DNA of 39,152 nucleotides from Microcaldota archaeon (GTDB lineage: Archaea; Micrarchaeota; Micrarchaeia; Micrarchaeales; CABMGC01): the NCBI GenBank assembly GCA_028867335.1, contig JAGWGN010000010.1:1-39152 (forward strand), written 5' to 3'. Positions 25,469-35,102 of this stretch are shown here, in pieces; positions within the stretch are counted from its first letter, which is position 1, and each line of letters opens with the position of its first letter. Position numbers and translations under genes: made by a program. The notes below the pieces were generated by a model. The model was given only the letters and a program-made list of their open reading frames with translations, was not told where the DNA came from and did not search any database.

Positions 25469-27139
25469 TCACTTGTTTCCCTTCTCCTTTTTTGCAGGAA
25501 CCCTCTTCGCCGTGATCTTAGTGATGAAGTTGTCAAGAGGGGGAATCCTCTTTCTGAGAACCACAGCCATCGCGACTATCACCACAATGCCGCCGATTAT
25601 GTAGAGGCCGGAGCCGCCCGAGCTGCCGCCAGACGGGTTTGTCAATCCGACAACCGCGTAGTAATTCTGCGAGCTGCTGTACTGCTGGCTCGTCGCGCCG
25701 TTTGGCTGCGACCACTGCTCGTACACTGTCACCGGATAGCTTCCGCCGTTGCCCTGCGCATCGACGTTCACGTAGAACGTGACGTTCGCGCTCTGGCCGG
25801 GAGCTAGCTGCGCAAGGTACTGGTTTGGCGATGCCGGGACTATCGGGTAGATGCTCTGCAGGCTAAAGGTTACCTGCTGGGCCGTCTGACCGCCGATGTT
25901 TTTTATTCTAAATGTGAGCGGCACATATGTCGCCCCAGGAAGCAGCGTTCCGCTGACGCTGGTCACATTGTATATCGCGGAGTTCTGTAAGGTCACGTTC
26001 AGGTAGAGGGTCTTCTGCACCTTTGTCTGGTAGTTTGCATTCGAGTAGCTAAGCTCCACCGGAATCTGGTAGTGGGTCTTGTTGTCGTACTTGCTAGCTG
26101 ATATGAAGACCGCCTGGGTCTGGGATGCTCCAGGCTGCATCGTGCCTATGAAGATGCTGGATGCGGAGCTGCCGACTGTTATGTTCTGGGTCCCGATGAA
26201 GCTCACCGTCACGTTCTTTGCAACCCCAAGGCCGATGTTTTGTATCGAGACGCTGAGCGTCTGGTTGGACCCCGCGTAGAGGGTCTGAGGGGCTGAGGAG
26301 ACTATGCTTGGTATCAGGTTTGGCGCATTGATGATCACGCTGATCGGCACATTCACTATTGTTGTGACGTTCGAGCCGTACTGCGTGGAGTACTTTAGCC
26401 TGACTGGTATGTAGTTTTGCCCGGGCGTCATCGTGCTGTTTGCCTGCAAAGTAGCTGCCGCACTTGCGGAGGCGCCACCCCCAACGGTTCCCAGATTGAA
26501 TGTGGGCGTTCCTGATACCGTGAAGTTTGATCCGTCAAGCACCGTGATGTTCACGTTTGTCGCCGAGGCTGTTCCGGAGTTGAACGCGCTTATGTCTATG
26601 GTAGACTGGCTTCCCGGAACCACGGTGGTGACTGGGTTTGCAGTAAGGGTTATGCTCGGCGCTCCGCTTATGTAGAAGGTTATTGGGATGTTTGAGGAGG
26701 CCGCAAGATTGGTCGAGCCTCCGCTGGACGTTGCGCTTATCTGGTATGATGCAGTTACGTAGAGTGTGTATGTTCCGGACTGGACATTCTTTGGGACGCT
26801 TAGGTGGTAGCGGAAGAAGTACCCTATTCCCCCGTAGAGGCCGGGGCTAACCGAGGTTATCAGCTGCGTGTCGATAGGGGAGTAGTTGAAGAGCGGATAG
26901 GTTCCGGAAAGTCCCAAATTCACATTCTGCAAAGAGCCGTACGAGTTGTATAGCTGGAAGGAGACCGTGAAGTTCTGGCCCGCAAGAACGGGCTGCGGGG
27001 TTATTGCAAGGTTTGTGACCGAGAGCTCCCCGTTTGCGCTGACCGTCCCCATCAACACCAGCATCATGCCGACTGCGGCAAAGGCCGCCACCATTCCAAA
27101 TCCGTTTTTCATTTCCATATTTCGACACCTAAATATCAT
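25469..27139 (-). CDS. secreted, C-terminally anchored protein with CARDB/S-layer-like (COG1361-type) repeats
   Basis: Repeats of the type NLIPSIVSSAPQTLYAGSNQTLSVSIQNIGLGVAKNVTVSF; N-terminal signal peptide from MEMKNGF (27118); C-terminal TM and Lys-rich tail. Confidence 0.85.
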   Translation of the reverse strand: MIFRCRNMEMKNGFGMVAAFAAVGMMLVLMGTVSANGELSVTNLAITPQPVLAGQNFTVSFQLYNSYGSLQNVNLGLSGTYPLFNYSPIDTQLITSVSPGLYGGIGYFFRYHLSVPKNVQSGTYTLYVTASYQISATSSGGSTNLAASSNIPITFYISGAPSITLTANPVTTVVPGSQSTIDISAFNSGTASATNVNITVLDGSNFTVSGTPTFNLGTVGGGASASAAATLQANSTMTPGQNYIPVRLKYSTQYGSNVTTIVNVPISVIINAPNLIPSIVSSAPQTLYAGSNQTLSVSIQNIGLGVAKNVTVSFIGTQNITVGSSASSIFIGTMQPGASQTQAVFISASKYDNKTHYQIPVELSYSNANYQTKVQKTLYLNVTLQNSAIYNVTSVSGTLLPGATYVPLTFRIKNIGGQTAQQVTFSLQSIYPIVPASPNQYLAQLAPGQSANVTFYVNVDAQGNGGSYPVTVYEQWSQPNGATSQQYSSSQNYYAVVGLTNPSGGSSGGSGLYIIGGIVVIVAMAVVLRKRIPPLDNFITKITAKRVPAKKEKGNK

Positions 27140-28269
27140 TCCTCGTTGGAGGAGTTGAACACCCTAAAGCTCATATACACCATCACCACCGCAAACACGC
27201 TGAGCACCCCGAGATTGAAGAGGAGGTTGTTTATAGGTATGAATCCCTGGAGCGTTATCGCCCTTATCACGGTGTTTGCATACGTGAGCGGGTCCACAAC
27301 CGAGATCGCGGATAGCCAGGAGGGAAGGCTCTGCGTCGGGAGTATGCCCCCTGAGATGAACCAGAGTGGAAGCCCGACCACCTGCGAGAAGATCGCGTAT
27401 GCGTCCACCCTCTTTATCTTTGACGCGATCATGACTGCGATAGCGATGAACCCGAGGCTCAGTATGACTGAGACAACCACAATGAGCGCAAGCGAGAGCC
27501 ATCCCCCTGCCAGCTGCGCGCCGTCAAGTATCCCTATGGTGAGCGCAAGGAAGGCGAAGAGTATCCCCTGGGTTGCGCCTGAGAGGATCCTGCTGAGCAC
27601 GATCGCGTTCTTGTTTATAGGGGTTATGAAGAATGCCTTCAGGTTTCCCATCTGCCGATCCGAGATCAGAGAGATGCCTCCCCCGAAGAGCGCGCTGAAC
27701 ACGACCACCATCGGGACTATCCCCCCGACAAGGAAGTCCTTGTAGCTTCCCTTTGATGCGTACAGGGCGTTTGACGAGACCTCGCCTGCGGGATTTTGCG
27801 GTATCTGGATCCCTCCTGGCTGCCCAGCCTGCACGTTGCTTGTGTACTTTGACGCAGCGCTGCTGATCAGCGGCAGCGCAAAACTTGTGACCGAGAACTG
27901 CGTGTTGCTGTAGTAAACCTGGACGCCCGGTGTGCCGGGCTGGGAGCTCGGGAATGTTGGAAGTATTATCACCACGAGCTGCACCTTCCCGTTTTTCAGC
28001 AGGTTCAGTGCGGTGGGCTGGTCGGTTATCGACGTTATCTGCAGGTAGTTGTTTGACTGCAGCGTGCCTATGAGGGAAAGCGACTGCGGGTTGTTTGCGT
28101 AATTGACCACGGCAATCGGGACGTTGAGTATTGAGGATCCGACGTTGCCAAAGAAGAGGATTATGACGAGGGGGAACATTATGGATCTGACAAGGTTGAC
28201 CCTAAGGTTGCTCTTGAAGATCAGCATCTCCCTCTTATACAGCGTCAATGTGTCCCCTAGCATTCCCAT
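27136..28269 (-). CDS. ABC-2 type transporter permease
   Basis: N-terminal TM, large extracellular loop, five further TMs; KDFLVGGIVPMVVVFSALFGGGISLISDRQMGNLKAFFITPINKNAIVLSRILSG. Confidence 0.92.
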   Translation of the reverse strand: MGMLGDTLTLYKREMLIFKSNLRVNLVRSIMFPLVIILFFGNVGSSILNVPIAVVNYANNPQSLSLIGTLQSNNYLQITSITDQPTALNLLKNGKVQLVVIILPTFPSSQPGTPGVQVYYSNTQFSVTSFALPLISSAASKYTSNVQAGQPGGIQIPQNPAGEVSSNALYASKGSYKDFLVGGIVPMVVVFSALFGGGISLISDRQMGNLKAFFITPINKNAIVLSRILSGATQGILFAFLALTIGILDGAQLAGGWLSLALIVVVSVILSLGFIAIAVMIASKIKRVDAYAIFSQVVGLPLWFISGGILPTQSLPSWLSAISVVDPLTYANTVIRAITLQGFIPINNLLFNLGVLSVFAVVMVYMSFRVFNSSNEE

Positions 28270-28270
28270 C

Positions 28271-29290
28271 TCATCTACCCCCTCCCCTGCTTCCCCTCAT
28301 CATCGCGTCCATCCTCGATGAGGTGTCCTCGTGCGTGGTGTCCCTTGTCGAGGAGCCCGTGAGGGTCATGAAAACGTCGTCTAGCGTCGGCATGTGCATG
28401 CTGACTGAGGAGACCTTTATCCTCTTCTTGTTTAGCTCGGCGAGTAGCTTGGTCATTATCCTCTCCTCGTTTCCCACCTCGACTAGAGCGGTGACCTTGT
28501 CCACCTTTATCTCTGGCTTGAGCTTGAACACGGTCTTTAGCATGCTTGCGACTGCCGCGGCGTCGGCGTGGTCCTCGGCCACTAGCTCGAGTATCCTTCC
28601 GGTACCGACCACCTTCTTCAGCTCCGAGACGGTGCCTATCGCCTTTATCTTTCCGTGGTCGATTATCGCGATCCTGTCGCAGAGAGTATCCGCCTCCTCG
28701 AGGTACTGGGTGGTGAGTATGATTGTGACGCCCAGAGCATTGAGCTCCCTTATGTGCTTCCACATGTTGACCCTGTTCTGTATGTCGAGGCCGGTTGTCG
28801 GCTCGTCTAGGATCAGTATGCTTGGATGCTGTATCATCGACTTGACCAGCTCGAGCCTCCTTTTCATCCCGCCGGAGAACGTTCCTGCCTTCTTGTCGGC
28901 AAAATCGGTGAGCTCCGCCTCCTTTAGCGCCTCCGCTATCCTCTTGTTCCTCTCTGCAAGCGGCGAGACGTGGTAGAGCTCCGCGAATATCTCGAGGTTC
29001 TGCCTTGCGGTCAGATCCCCCTCCACCACGGTCTCCTGGGTCATGAGGCCTATTAGCTGCTTTATTCTCTCCCCCTCCTTCTTTATGTCGAGCCCGTTGA
29101 TCGTTATCTTGCCGGACGTGGACTTTATCAGCCCCAAAAGCATGTTTATCGTTGTCGTCTTCCCTGCGCCGTTAGGCCCGAGAAGCCCGAATATCTCTCC
29201 CTTCTTTATCTTGAAGCTTATGTCGTTCACCGCAGTCAGGGTGCCGAACTTCTTGACAAGCCTGTCGATCTCTATCGCGTACTCAACCAT
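28271..29290 (-). CDS. ABC transporter ATP-binding protein
   Basis: Walker A GPNGAGKTT, signature FSGGMKRRLEL, Walker B ILILDEPTTGLD. Confidence 0.97.
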   Translation of the reverse strand: MVEYAIEIDRLVKKFGTLTAVNDISFKIKKGEIFGLLGPNGAGKTTTINMLLGLIKSTSGKITINGLDIKKEGERIKQLIGLMTQETVVEGDLTARQNLEIFAELYHVSPLAERNKRIAEALKEAELTDFADKKAGTFSGGMKRRLELVKSMIQHPSILILDEPTTGLDIQNRVNMWKHIRELNALGVTIILTTQYLEEADTLCDRIAIIDHGKIKAIGTVSELKKVVGTGRILELVAEDHADAAAVASMLKTVFKLKPEIKVDKVTALVEVGNEERIMTKLLAELNKKRIKVSSVSMHMPTLDDVFMTLTGSSTRDTTHEDTSSRMDAMMRGSRGGGR

Positions 29291-29639
29291 TGAGCTCCCC
29301 CTTCATCAGCTTGTTAACCTCGGTGAAAGACTTTATCATCGCCCTTCTGGATGCGATGACTATCTTCTTCCCCTTGGCAGTGTGCACATAGTGCTTCTGC
29401 GCCTGGGCGCCCTTCATCACCACCCTGCCTTTTATGAAACCCTGCTTCTCGAGGGAGTTTATCGCATTGTAGAGGTCGTTTTTTGTCAGCCCCTTGAACA
29501 TGAAGACCTTCTTGCTCTCGATCGCCTTGAGCAGCTCGTAGGGGTATCCTGCGTGCCTGCTGAGGTGGTTTAGGAGTATTATCTTGAGCATCTCGTTGCG
29601 CAGGCCCTTGCTTATTGTGGGCTCGGAATCTTTCGCCAA
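29283..29639 (-). CDS. PadR-like winged-helix transcriptional regulator, apparent TTG start
   Basis: LKIILLNHLSRHAGYPYELLKAIESKKVFMFKGLTKNDLYNAINSLEKQGFIKGRVV; overlaps the downstream ABC ATPase gene. Confidence 0.8.
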   Translation of the reverse strand: MAKDSEPTISKGLRNEMLKIILLNHLSRHAGYPYELLKAIESKKVFMFKGLTKNDLYNAINSLEKQGFIKGRVVMKGAQAQKHYVHTAKGKKIVIASRRAMIKSFTEVNKLMKGELNG

Positions 29640-29657
29640 AATATCAACTAGCTTAAG

Positions 29658-29673
29658 TTTAAACTAGTTTAAA
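29658..29673. promoter_or_regulatory. putative operator: 16-bp perfect palindrome TTTAAACTAGTTTAAA
   Basis: Exact self-reverse-complement; extends to 22 bp with one mismatched pair; 18 bp upstream of the PadR-like start codon. Confidence 0.5.
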
Positions 29674-29767
29674 ATTAAACCAATTAGATATATAAGCCTT
29701 CCAGATGCGTTTTAAACGATGGCTGGGAAACGCTTATAAAGCGGGAGAGGGGAGTCTGATAGTTATT

Positions 29768-30409
29768 ATGGAGGTCCAAAAAAATCACGACCAGTGGGTC
29801 AAAAAGAAGTTCGCGTATGCGCTTTCCCAGGGGAACGAGGGAAGGCTCACCGAGGCCGTCCTCAAGAGGCTGATTGAGACGAAGGCGGAGAGGATATTTT
29901 ACGTGGGGTACTCAAGCAAGCCGCTCAGGGGGCTCGCAAACGTGCTCGTCAAGACCGCATACGAGGAGATGGCCGAATATGTGCACACGGGGAGCGAATC
30001 GAACACCCTTTTGGAGAGGAGAATGTTTTTCGCGGATCCGGAGATAATAGAGGCATGCAACAGCGTCGGCGAGACGTACGGCAAGCCGATAGTGTATGCG
30101 CTCAACGATATGTTCGATAGGCTCGACAGGAGCACGGAGAGAGTCAAGGAGGTACTTAGGTATGTCGGGCTGAGAAGGGATGACGCGGCCGCATACGACA
30201 TTCATTCGATGGAGCAGATAGCAAAGCGCTCAGATGCCCTAAACGAGATGTGGAGGAAGGGGGATAGGGAGAGGCTGATGGTAAATGTACTAATCGACAC
30301 CAGAAGGTATGAGGAGGAGATAACAGGCCTCGAGCAGCTTAGGGTTGACGAGGAGCTTGAGATGCAGAAAGCCGACCCGGACTGGTTCAACAATAACGCC
30401 CTCTACTAG
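29768..30409 (+). CDS. hypothetical protein, 213 aa, soluble
   Basis: ORF from MEVQKNHDQWVKKKFAYAL; no recognised domain. Confidence 0.65.
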   Translation: MEVQKNHDQWVKKKFAYALSQGNEGRLTEAVLKRLIETKAERIFYVGYSSKPLRGLANVLVKTAYEEMAEYVHTGSESNTLLERRMFFADPEIIEACNSVGETYGKPIVYALNDMFDRLDRSTERVKEVLRYVGLRRDDAAAYDIHSMEQIAKRSDALNEMWRKGDRERLMVNVLIDTRRYEEEITGLEQLRVDEELEMQKADPDWFNNNALY

Positions 30410-30477
30410 GCGGTAGTGCAAAGTATTTAAACCTCCGAAGCGTATTCTATATCGGTGCTTATCTGGTAGTGGGAAGG

Positions 30478-31542
30478 ATGCTTGGGCTCGGGGTAACCGG
30501 ACTTAAAAGTAACTTCGTCACTCTAGGGCATCCCTACAAGCTCAATTTTGCGATCACCTACTGGTGCCAGTCGCACTGCATAATGTGCAACATCTGGGAC
30601 ATAAAGCCAAAGGGGGAGCTGAGCCTTGAGGAGATCCAGGAGTTCGCAAAGAAAAACACCCACTTCAAGTGGGTAGAGCTAACCGGCGGGGAGCCGTTTC
30701 TTAGAAGCGACATAGTGGAGATAGCCAGGGCGTTCAAGGAGAACTCCAAGGGGCTATACATCCTGACCATGCCGACGAACTCGCTTTGCAACCTTGACAT
30801 GGTGATGAAGAGGATAACCGAGATCCTGGAGCTTGGGATACCGAGGATTGCGATAACCGTGAGCCTTGACGGATATCGGGAGCTCCACGACATGATAAGG
30901 GGGGTTCCGGGGAACTTTGACAAGGCGATGGAGATGTTCAAGAGGCTACAGGCCCTCAAGAAGAGGTACAGCAACCTCTTCTTTGTCTTCGGCTACACAA
31001 TGCTTAGGCAGAACCAGGGCCAGTTCATGAGGACCTTCGAGGAGGTAAGAAAAGTGATTCCTGACATAAAGTATAACGACTTCCACCTAAACCTTGGGCA
31101 GATGTCTGACAACTACTACCACACAAAGAACAGCGACATAAAGGTGAGCAACGCGCAGCTCGTCTCAAATGAGATAGAGGATGTGATAAAGCGAAGGGAG
31201 TTTGACCCTAGCATGATACAGGCGATCGAGAGGACCTTCCTTGTAAGGCTGGCGGAGTATGCAAGGACTGGCAAGCAGCCGATGAGAAGCAGGAGCATGG
31301 AGGCCTCGCTCTTCATGGACAGCTGGGGAAACATTTACCCATCGATCATGTGGAACAAGAAGATCGCAAACGTAAGGGAGATCGGATACGACCTAGGCAG
31401 GATATGGCACTCGCCGGAGGCCGAGCAGGTCAGGCGGGAGATACGCGAGGGCAAGGAGCCGGTGCAGTGGACATCCTGCGAGGCGTACCAGGCGATAATA
31501 GGGAACATAACTAGTTTTGTAAGCATGAAAAGCGGCAGGTAG
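30478..31542 (+). CDS. radical SAM domain protein
   Basis: CQSHCIMC (CxxxCxxC), ELTGGEPFLR, ITVSLDG. Confidence 0.93.
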   Translation: MLGLGVTGLKSNFVTLGHPYKLNFAITYWCQSHCIMCNIWDIKPKGELSLEEIQEFAKKNTHFKWVELTGGEPFLRSDIVEIARAFKENSKGLYILTMPTNSLCNLDMVMKRITEILELGIPRIAITVSLDGYRELHDMIRGVPGNFDKAMEMFKRLQALKKRYSNLFFVFGYTMLRQNQGQFMRTFEEVRKVIPDIKYNDFHLNLGQMSDNYYHTKNSDIKVSNAQLVSNEIEDVIKRREFDPSMIQAIERTFLVRLAEYARTGKQPMRSRSMEASLFMDSWGNIYPSIMWNKKIANVREIGYDLGRIWHSPEAEQVRREIREGKEPVQWTSCEAYQAIIGNITSFVSMKSGR

Positions 31543-31553
31543 GTTTTGATCAC

Positions 31554-33251
31554 ATGTACGTTCTTGGTTTATGGGATGGGCACGATTCGGGAGCAGCCCT
31601 GCTCGAGGACGGGAAGATAATCTTCGCAGCAAACGAGGAGCGCTACACAAGGCGCAAGCTCGAGATAAAGTTCCCCTACAACGCGATCCGCGCGGCGCTT
31701 GATTACGCGAAGATAAAGCCGACGGACGTTGAGATTGTCGCCTTCTCTACTACCTCCTTCACAAAGACGCTCGAGAGGGTTTTGCCCTACACAAAGGAGT
31801 ACTACTACACTTTCAGAAGGAGAAAGATGCTCAAACCTGCGCTGACAGACCTGCGACACTTCCTAAAGTACGAGATGACTTCTGTTGGGGTGCTGCCGCT
31901 CTGCGGAACGATCAGCAAGCGGATAATCGCAAACCAGCTTAACTCGATGGGATTTGAGGGATACAGGCTTTACGCTGTTGACCACCACACGGCGCACGCT
32001 GCGACAGCCGCGTTCGCATCCGGATTCGACAGGGCGCTTGTGATAACCCTTGACGGGCTTGGCGATGGGCTAAGCGGATCGATCAGCACGCTTGAGAAGG
32101 GAAAGCTGCAGAGGCACAAGGCGATCTCCGCCGGAAACTCCCTCGGCATATTCTACGAGCAGGTTACAAACATCGTTGGCATGCGGGAGCTTGAGGATGA
32201 GGGGAAGGTGATGGCGATGGCGGACTTCTCTTTCCCGTTCCCATTCGAGAAGAACATGCTAAAGGAGTTCTTCAAGGTGGACGGCACAGACATAATTGCA
32301 AAGTACGGGCCGGTGTCACAGTACAACATGCTGAGCAGGATAGCCTGGTCGATTCCAAGGGAGCAGTTCGCCTACATGGCGCAGCAGGTTGCGGAGAGGG
32401 TCCTCTCGGAATTCACGGGCAATGCTATTGACCAGTTCGGCATAGGCAATGTCGCTTTTGCAGGGGGAATCTTCTCGAACGTGAAGGCGAACATGAAGAT
32501 CAAGGACCTAAAGAAGCTCAGAAACTGGTTTGTCTTCCCGCACATGGGGGACGGCGGGCTTGCGATGGGAGCCGCGATGTACACAAACTATGTCGAGAAC
32601 GGGATAAGCTCCTACAAGATGGAGGACGCCTACCTTGGAAATGAGTTTAGTGAACAGCAGATCAAGAACGCGCTCAGAAAGGAGAAGAATCTGCACTTCG
32701 AGCAGGTCAAAGACCCTGGCAAGCACGCAGGAGAGCTGATAAACAGGAACAACTACCTCTTCTGGTTCCAGGGGAGGATGGAGTACGGCCCGAGGGCGAT
32801 GGGAAACAGGAGCATCCTTGCGAATGCGGGAGACGAGGATGTCAAGGAGAGGCTCAATTTGCACGTCAAGCAGAGGGAGTGGTACCAGCCATTTGCGCCT
32901 GCGGTGCTGCGCGATGATGCGAGCAGGCTCTTTGAGGGGCTAAAGGGCGACGGCAGGTTCATGACGATGGTCTACAAGGTTAGGAAGGAGTGCAAGGATG
33001 TGATGAAGTCCGTGATCCACGTTGACATGACCGCGAGGCCGCAGATACTCGAGAACAGGAACGTCCAGTACGAGAACATCATGAAGGAGGTGCGCAAGAA
33101 GGCGGGATACGGGGTGGTGCTAAACACGAGCTTCAACATACACGGGCTCCCGATAGTGCTGACCCCCGAGGATGCGATAGACACCATGAAGAAGACGAAC
33201 ACGCGCTACATGTTCCTGGGCGACTTCTTTGTGGAGAACAGATCACGCTGA
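31554..33251 (+). CDS. carbamoyltransferase (NodU/CmcH family)
   Basis: LGLWDGHDSGAALLEDGKIIFAANEERYTRRK; HHTAHAATAAF; GRMEYGPRAMGNRSILA. Confidence 0.96.
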   Translation: MYVLGLWDGHDSGAALLEDGKIIFAANEERYTRRKLEIKFPYNAIRAALDYAKIKPTDVEIVAFSTTSFTKTLERVLPYTKEYYYTFRRRKMLKPALTDLRHFLKYEMTSVGVLPLCGTISKRIIANQLNSMGFEGYRLYAVDHHTAHAATAAFASGFDRALVITLDGLGDGLSGSISTLEKGKLQRHKAISAGNSLGIFYEQVTNIVGMRELEDEGKVMAMADFSFPFPFEKNMLKEFFKVDGTDIIAKYGPVSQYNMLSRIAWSIPREQFAYMAQQVAERVLSEFTGNAIDQFGIGNVAFAGGIFSNVKANMKIKDLKKLRNWFVFPHMGDGGLAMGAAMYTNYVENGISSYKMEDAYLGNEFSEQQIKNALRKEKNLHFEQVKDPGKHAGELINRNNYLFWFQGRMEYGPRAMGNRSILANAGDEDVKERLNLHVKQREWYQPFAPAVLRDDASRLFEGLKGDGRFMTMVYKVRKECKDVMKSVIHVDMTARPQILENRNVQYENIMKEVRKKAGYGVVLNTSFNIHGLPIVLTPEDAIDTMKKTNTRYMFLGDFFVENRSR

Positions 33252-34061
33252 GCCTTTGGGATTTGCGTCGTGCTTCTTCTTATTCTTTGAAATTGACCTC
33301 GCTATCAGAAGGACTATTGCTATCCCAACAATTATGCTCCCGATCAGAAACGGACTTATTCCAGTGGAGGCGGATGGAGGGCTCTGGGACACCACTATTG
33401 GAGCAAAGCTTGCGTATGACGAATTTTTGTAGACATAATGATCAACTATCGCGCCGGTATAGCTTGCCTGGGTTGTAGGGTAATTGACGACAAACTGGAC
33501 CTTTTGTGTCCCGTAAGGCCCAAGATGCAGAAGGTAGCTTGGCTTTGTTATGAAGCTAAATGAGGGGGGGAATAGGGCCGAGACATTGACAGTCAAATTT
33601 GTGTTTATCGAGTTGAGAGCGGATACATTCATTATAGAGGTTCCGGAACTGCTGAATGTGTTGACGCTCAAAAACACCGCCGATACTGTGGATTTCCCCA
33701 TATTTACAGTGCATGGAAAGAGTGCGGTAAAGACGTTTGAGCCCTGCTGATAGGTTGCGACTAATGCGTCAATGAATGTGCCTTTGACTGTAATGTTTGT
33801 GAGCGGGATCAAAAATGTCGCTCCCTGATCTGATGGGAGGGAACCAAGTGGATAGGAGAGGTTCTCTGCCTGAGCGCCTGATAGGACAGGAGAGAGCTGA
33901 AGGTTGTACGCGGTGTCGTTGCCGCTGTTTACCAAGGTGAAATTGAGTATGTTTCCGCTCATCAGATTCGACTGGCAGGTTCCCGTTAGCGAGACAGTCC
34001 CCGCGCTTGCAGTCCCCAGGAGCATAATTAAGAGCATAGGGATCAGAGGGAGCTTGTTCAT
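33243..34061 (-). CDS. secreted, C-terminally anchored protein
   Basis: Signal peptide MNKLPLIPMLLIMLLGTASA; many NxS/T sequons; C-terminal FLIGSIIVGIAIVLLIARSISKNKKK. Confidence 0.75.
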   Translation of the reverse strand: MNKLPLIPMLLIMLLGTASAGTVSLTGTCQSNLMSGNILNFTLVNSGNDTAYNLQLSPVLSGAQAENLSYPLGSLPSDQGATFLIPLTNITVKGTFIDALVATYQQGSNVFTALFPCTVNMGKSTVSAVFLSVNTFSSSGTSIMNVSALNSINTNLTVNVSALFPPSFSFITKPSYLLHLGPYGTQKVQFVVNYPTTQASYTGAIVDHYVYKNSSYASFAPIVVSQSPPSASTGISPFLIGSIIVGIAIVLLIARSISKNKKKHDANPKGSA

Positions 34062-34069
34062 CAACTTAC

Positions 34070-34945
34070 CTATTTCTTCAAAAGGAAGTGGCCTATCGTA
34101 AGGTATGCGAGCTTCGCCGCAAGGTAGTTTGGCGCATTCATACCTGGAATCGGGCACAGCTCCACCAGATCGAATCCCACAAGCCTCTTCTCCTTTGAAA
34201 GCAGCTCCATGAATCGTACTATATCCTTGAACCTCATCCCGTCAGGCTCTGGGGTCCCGACGCTCGGCATCTCGCTTGGATCTAGAACGTCAAGATCTAT
34301 TGTTATGTAGATCTCATCCGTGGTTATCTTCGCAACCTCCTTTGCGATCTTCTCAATCCCCTTTGCGTGCACATCGCTCATCAGATATGTTGTGTGGTTC
34401 TTGCCACCGTTAGTGTCGCTCTCCATGCTCCTGATCCCGATGCTCACGACGTTCTTGCACAGCTCCCTTGTCCGGGCCATTGCGGTTGCATGCATGTACT
34501 TTGTGCCAAACATCTCGTCCCTTGTGTCCGAGTGCGCATCGAACTGTATGAAACTGATCTTCTTTCCGATGCTGGCCAGCGCCTCTGCGGCCCCGATTGT
34601 GAGTGTGTGCTCGCCGCCCAAAATCAGAGGGAGCTTGCCTGCCTTGATTATCAATTCGACCTCCTTTGCGATTTGCCTGACCATATTCCTAGGCGAGCTG
34701 AGATCCGGCGCCATCTCATCCATCGTGTAGACACCCACCTTGCTTATGTCCTCGCCGAGCTCGTAGCTATACCACTCCATGTTGCGGCTCGCCTCTATTA
34801 TCGCGCGTGGCCCCTCTCTTGTCCCGGACCTGTACGTCACGGTTGAATCGTAGGGAATCGGAAGGACTACTACCCTTGCCTTCTTGTATCCAATCTCCTC
34901 GACTCCGAAGAGGTTGTATTTGGGCAGTGAATTTAGGGGTTGCAT
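34070..34945 (-). CDS. speB: agmatinase/arginase family ureohydrolase
   Basis: LGGEHTLTIG, QFDAHSDTRDE, TIDLDVLDPSEMPSVGTPEPDG. Confidence 0.94.
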   Translation of the reverse strand: MQPLNSLPKYNLFGVEEIGYKKARVVVLPIPYDSTVTYRSGTREGPRAIIEASRNMEWYSYELGEDISKVGVYTMDEMAPDLSSPRNMVRQIAKEVELIIKAGKLPLILGGEHTLTIGAAEALASIGKKISFIQFDAHSDTRDEMFGTKYMHATAMARTRELCKNVVSIGIRSMESDTNGGKNHTTYLMSDVHAKGIEKIAKEVAKITTDEIYITIDLDVLDPSEMPSVGTPEPDGMRFKDIVRFMELLSKEKRLVGFDLVELCPIPGMNAPNYLAAKLAYLTIGHFLLKK

Positions 34946-35102
34946 GAATTAACTAGGCAGTTGAGAATATATAAATAGTGAGCAATTGCAAAGGGGGGTG
35001 TAGGATCCCAAAATATGCCACCCTCGGCAAATAAAAAGTGCTTCTCGACGAAGGAGATAGATGGCAAGGAAGAACGAGAGGACTGCAAGTCAACTTTACA
35101 GC

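Noticed and set aside
24856-25536. 226-aa minus-strand ORF
   Set aside because: Antisense to the well-supported VIT1-like gene, with an Arg/His/Asp-rich biased composition typical of a shadow frame
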